DNA of 64,000 bases. Source: Trichomonas vaginalis G3. Its lineage: Eukaryota > Parabasalia > Trichomonadida > Trichomonadidae. The notes beneath the pieces are model-generated. The model did not search any database. It was not told where the DNA came from and worked only from the letters and a program-made list of their open reading frames with translations. Position numbers and translations under genes: made by a program. The stretch is from NCBI RefSeq assembly GCF_026262505.1, contig NC_067206.1:1-64000 (forward strand), written 5' to 3'. How positions within the stretch are numbered: position 1 is the stretch's first letter; the number at the start of each line of letters is the position of its first letter. Positions 63,501 through 64,000 of the stretch are shown here, piece by piece.

Positions 63501-63982
63501 GACATCGTTAAGCCTTCATATTCTGTTAAATCATACATCTTTATTTCGGTAAGATTCTTTATGTTTGTCAAGAAGAAGTCATAGTGCATTTCAACAATAC
63601 CTGCAGCATTTGCTTCTATCTCTGATATAAAGTTCTCCTTCAAGAGCTGATGTAGTAATGTTCCAATATTATTGAGGTTTAACGTAGAACATTCATACTT
63701 TCCACCAAGTTTATAACATACCATCCATCTCTGTTGTGAGTTTATTTTAATTTTCTCTAAGAGTCTCATGAAAACCTTACCGAAATGTTTGTGTAAGTAG
63801 TCTCTGTTTGGTTCATCTAAAGCTTCGATGTTAAAGTCAATGAGTCTATTGCCTGACTTCACATTTCTCTTCCTATTCTCTTCATCTTTCTTTAACCATC
63901 TCTCACCTTCTTTTGGTTTGTCGTCAATGGAACGAATGACATCGTTAGCTTTGCGAACTTGTTCTATAGCACTTTTAAACAT
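60553..63982 (-). pseudogene. Polinton 2: protein-primed-type DNA polymerase B, broken
   Basis: Exonuclease motifs: FFADFECSTDG (Exo I), YFHNLSYDINFIL (Exo II) and FYCKQDVRILREG (Exo III). Polymerase motifs: LIADFDTVSLYPSAIARLY (motif A), KLILNSIYGKTILSP (motif B) and FYQDTDSMHL (motif C). Together these define family B with the protein-primed insert region between A and B, as known for Polintons, and the enzyme would replicate the element. Long N-terminal extension before Exo I, as in other Polinton polymerases. Runs toward the window edge; the start at about 63982 may not be the true one. Broken. Confidence 0.9.
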
Positions 63983-64000
63983 CTCTCTTCTCTGTTGTTT

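Larger units (their letters stand above)
55761..64000. mobile_element. Polinton/Maverick element 2, left part only, broken
   Basis: Starts where copy B loses identity to copy A, with TATACAAGTCTTGGGTATGG. Its end differs from that of Polinton 1, so it belongs to another subfamily. Visible parts are a major capsid protein, a membrane protein, small and broken unknown proteins, and DNA polymerase B, which runs to the window edge. The right end and target duplication are outside the window. The visible part is broken in about four or five places. It also inserted after the segmental duplication. Confidence 0.88.

Noticed and set aside
1-64000. tRNA or rRNA genes
   Set aside because: No tRNA-like A and B box pair with cloverleaf or rRNA signature was noticed on either strand; a covariance-model scan could not be run.

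Overview
The window looks like nuclear DNA of a parabasalid protist, most likely Trichomonas vaginalis or a close relative. This is inferred from the very AT-rich, apparently intron-free sequence, Inr-like TCAYTW motifs a few bases upstream of start codons, and the mix of repeats: two Polinton/Maverick elements, a MULE, a hAT element and a family of GT61-type glycosyltransferase genes. No database search was possible.

Layout. Bases 1-19660 form a unit bordered by diverged inverted arms (1-280 and 19320-19660). It holds a hAT element (1187-5195), a long gene-poor AT-rich tract, a GT61-type glycosyltransferase (11380-12798, minus), a MULE transposase pseudogene (13080-14549), a 121-bp tandem repeat interrupted by a 965-bp element made of about 13 back-to-back hairpins (15095-16059), and a second, diverged GT61-type gene (17912-19156). 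At 19660 a second, nearly identical copy of the unit starts. It is interrupted after about 60 bp by a whole-length 23.4-kb Polinton/Maverick (19721-43087, target duplication TCATTT), resumes at 43088, and runs to about 55760, where a second and different Polinton/Maverick begins and runs off the window. Copy B lacks the hAT element and one 121-bp repeat unit.

The first Polinton/Maverick has poly-A-capped terminal inverted repeats of about 220-240 bp. Its parts are a double-jelly-roll major capsid protein, candidate minor virion proteins, an A32-like packaging ATPase, a superfamily 3 helicase, a candidate single-strand DNA-binding protein, a KilA-N protein, an HNH endonuclease, a retrovirus-type integrase, a phage-like tail fibre, a D12-class adenine methyltransferase and several small membrane-active or unknown proteins. 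I saw no DNA polymerase B in it. The second element, seen only in part, carries a capsid protein and a protein-primed-type DNA polymerase B. Both are broken: the first in roughly 15-20 places, the visible part of the second in about four or five. They share palindromes built on GTTAGATCTAAC and AT-rich start-proximal motifs.

The most unusual items are the hairpin-array element, the phage-type fibre, the palindrome family shared by the two Polintons, the small membrane protein overlapping the methyltransferase, and the contrast between the heavily broken Polintons and the very young duplication in which they sit.
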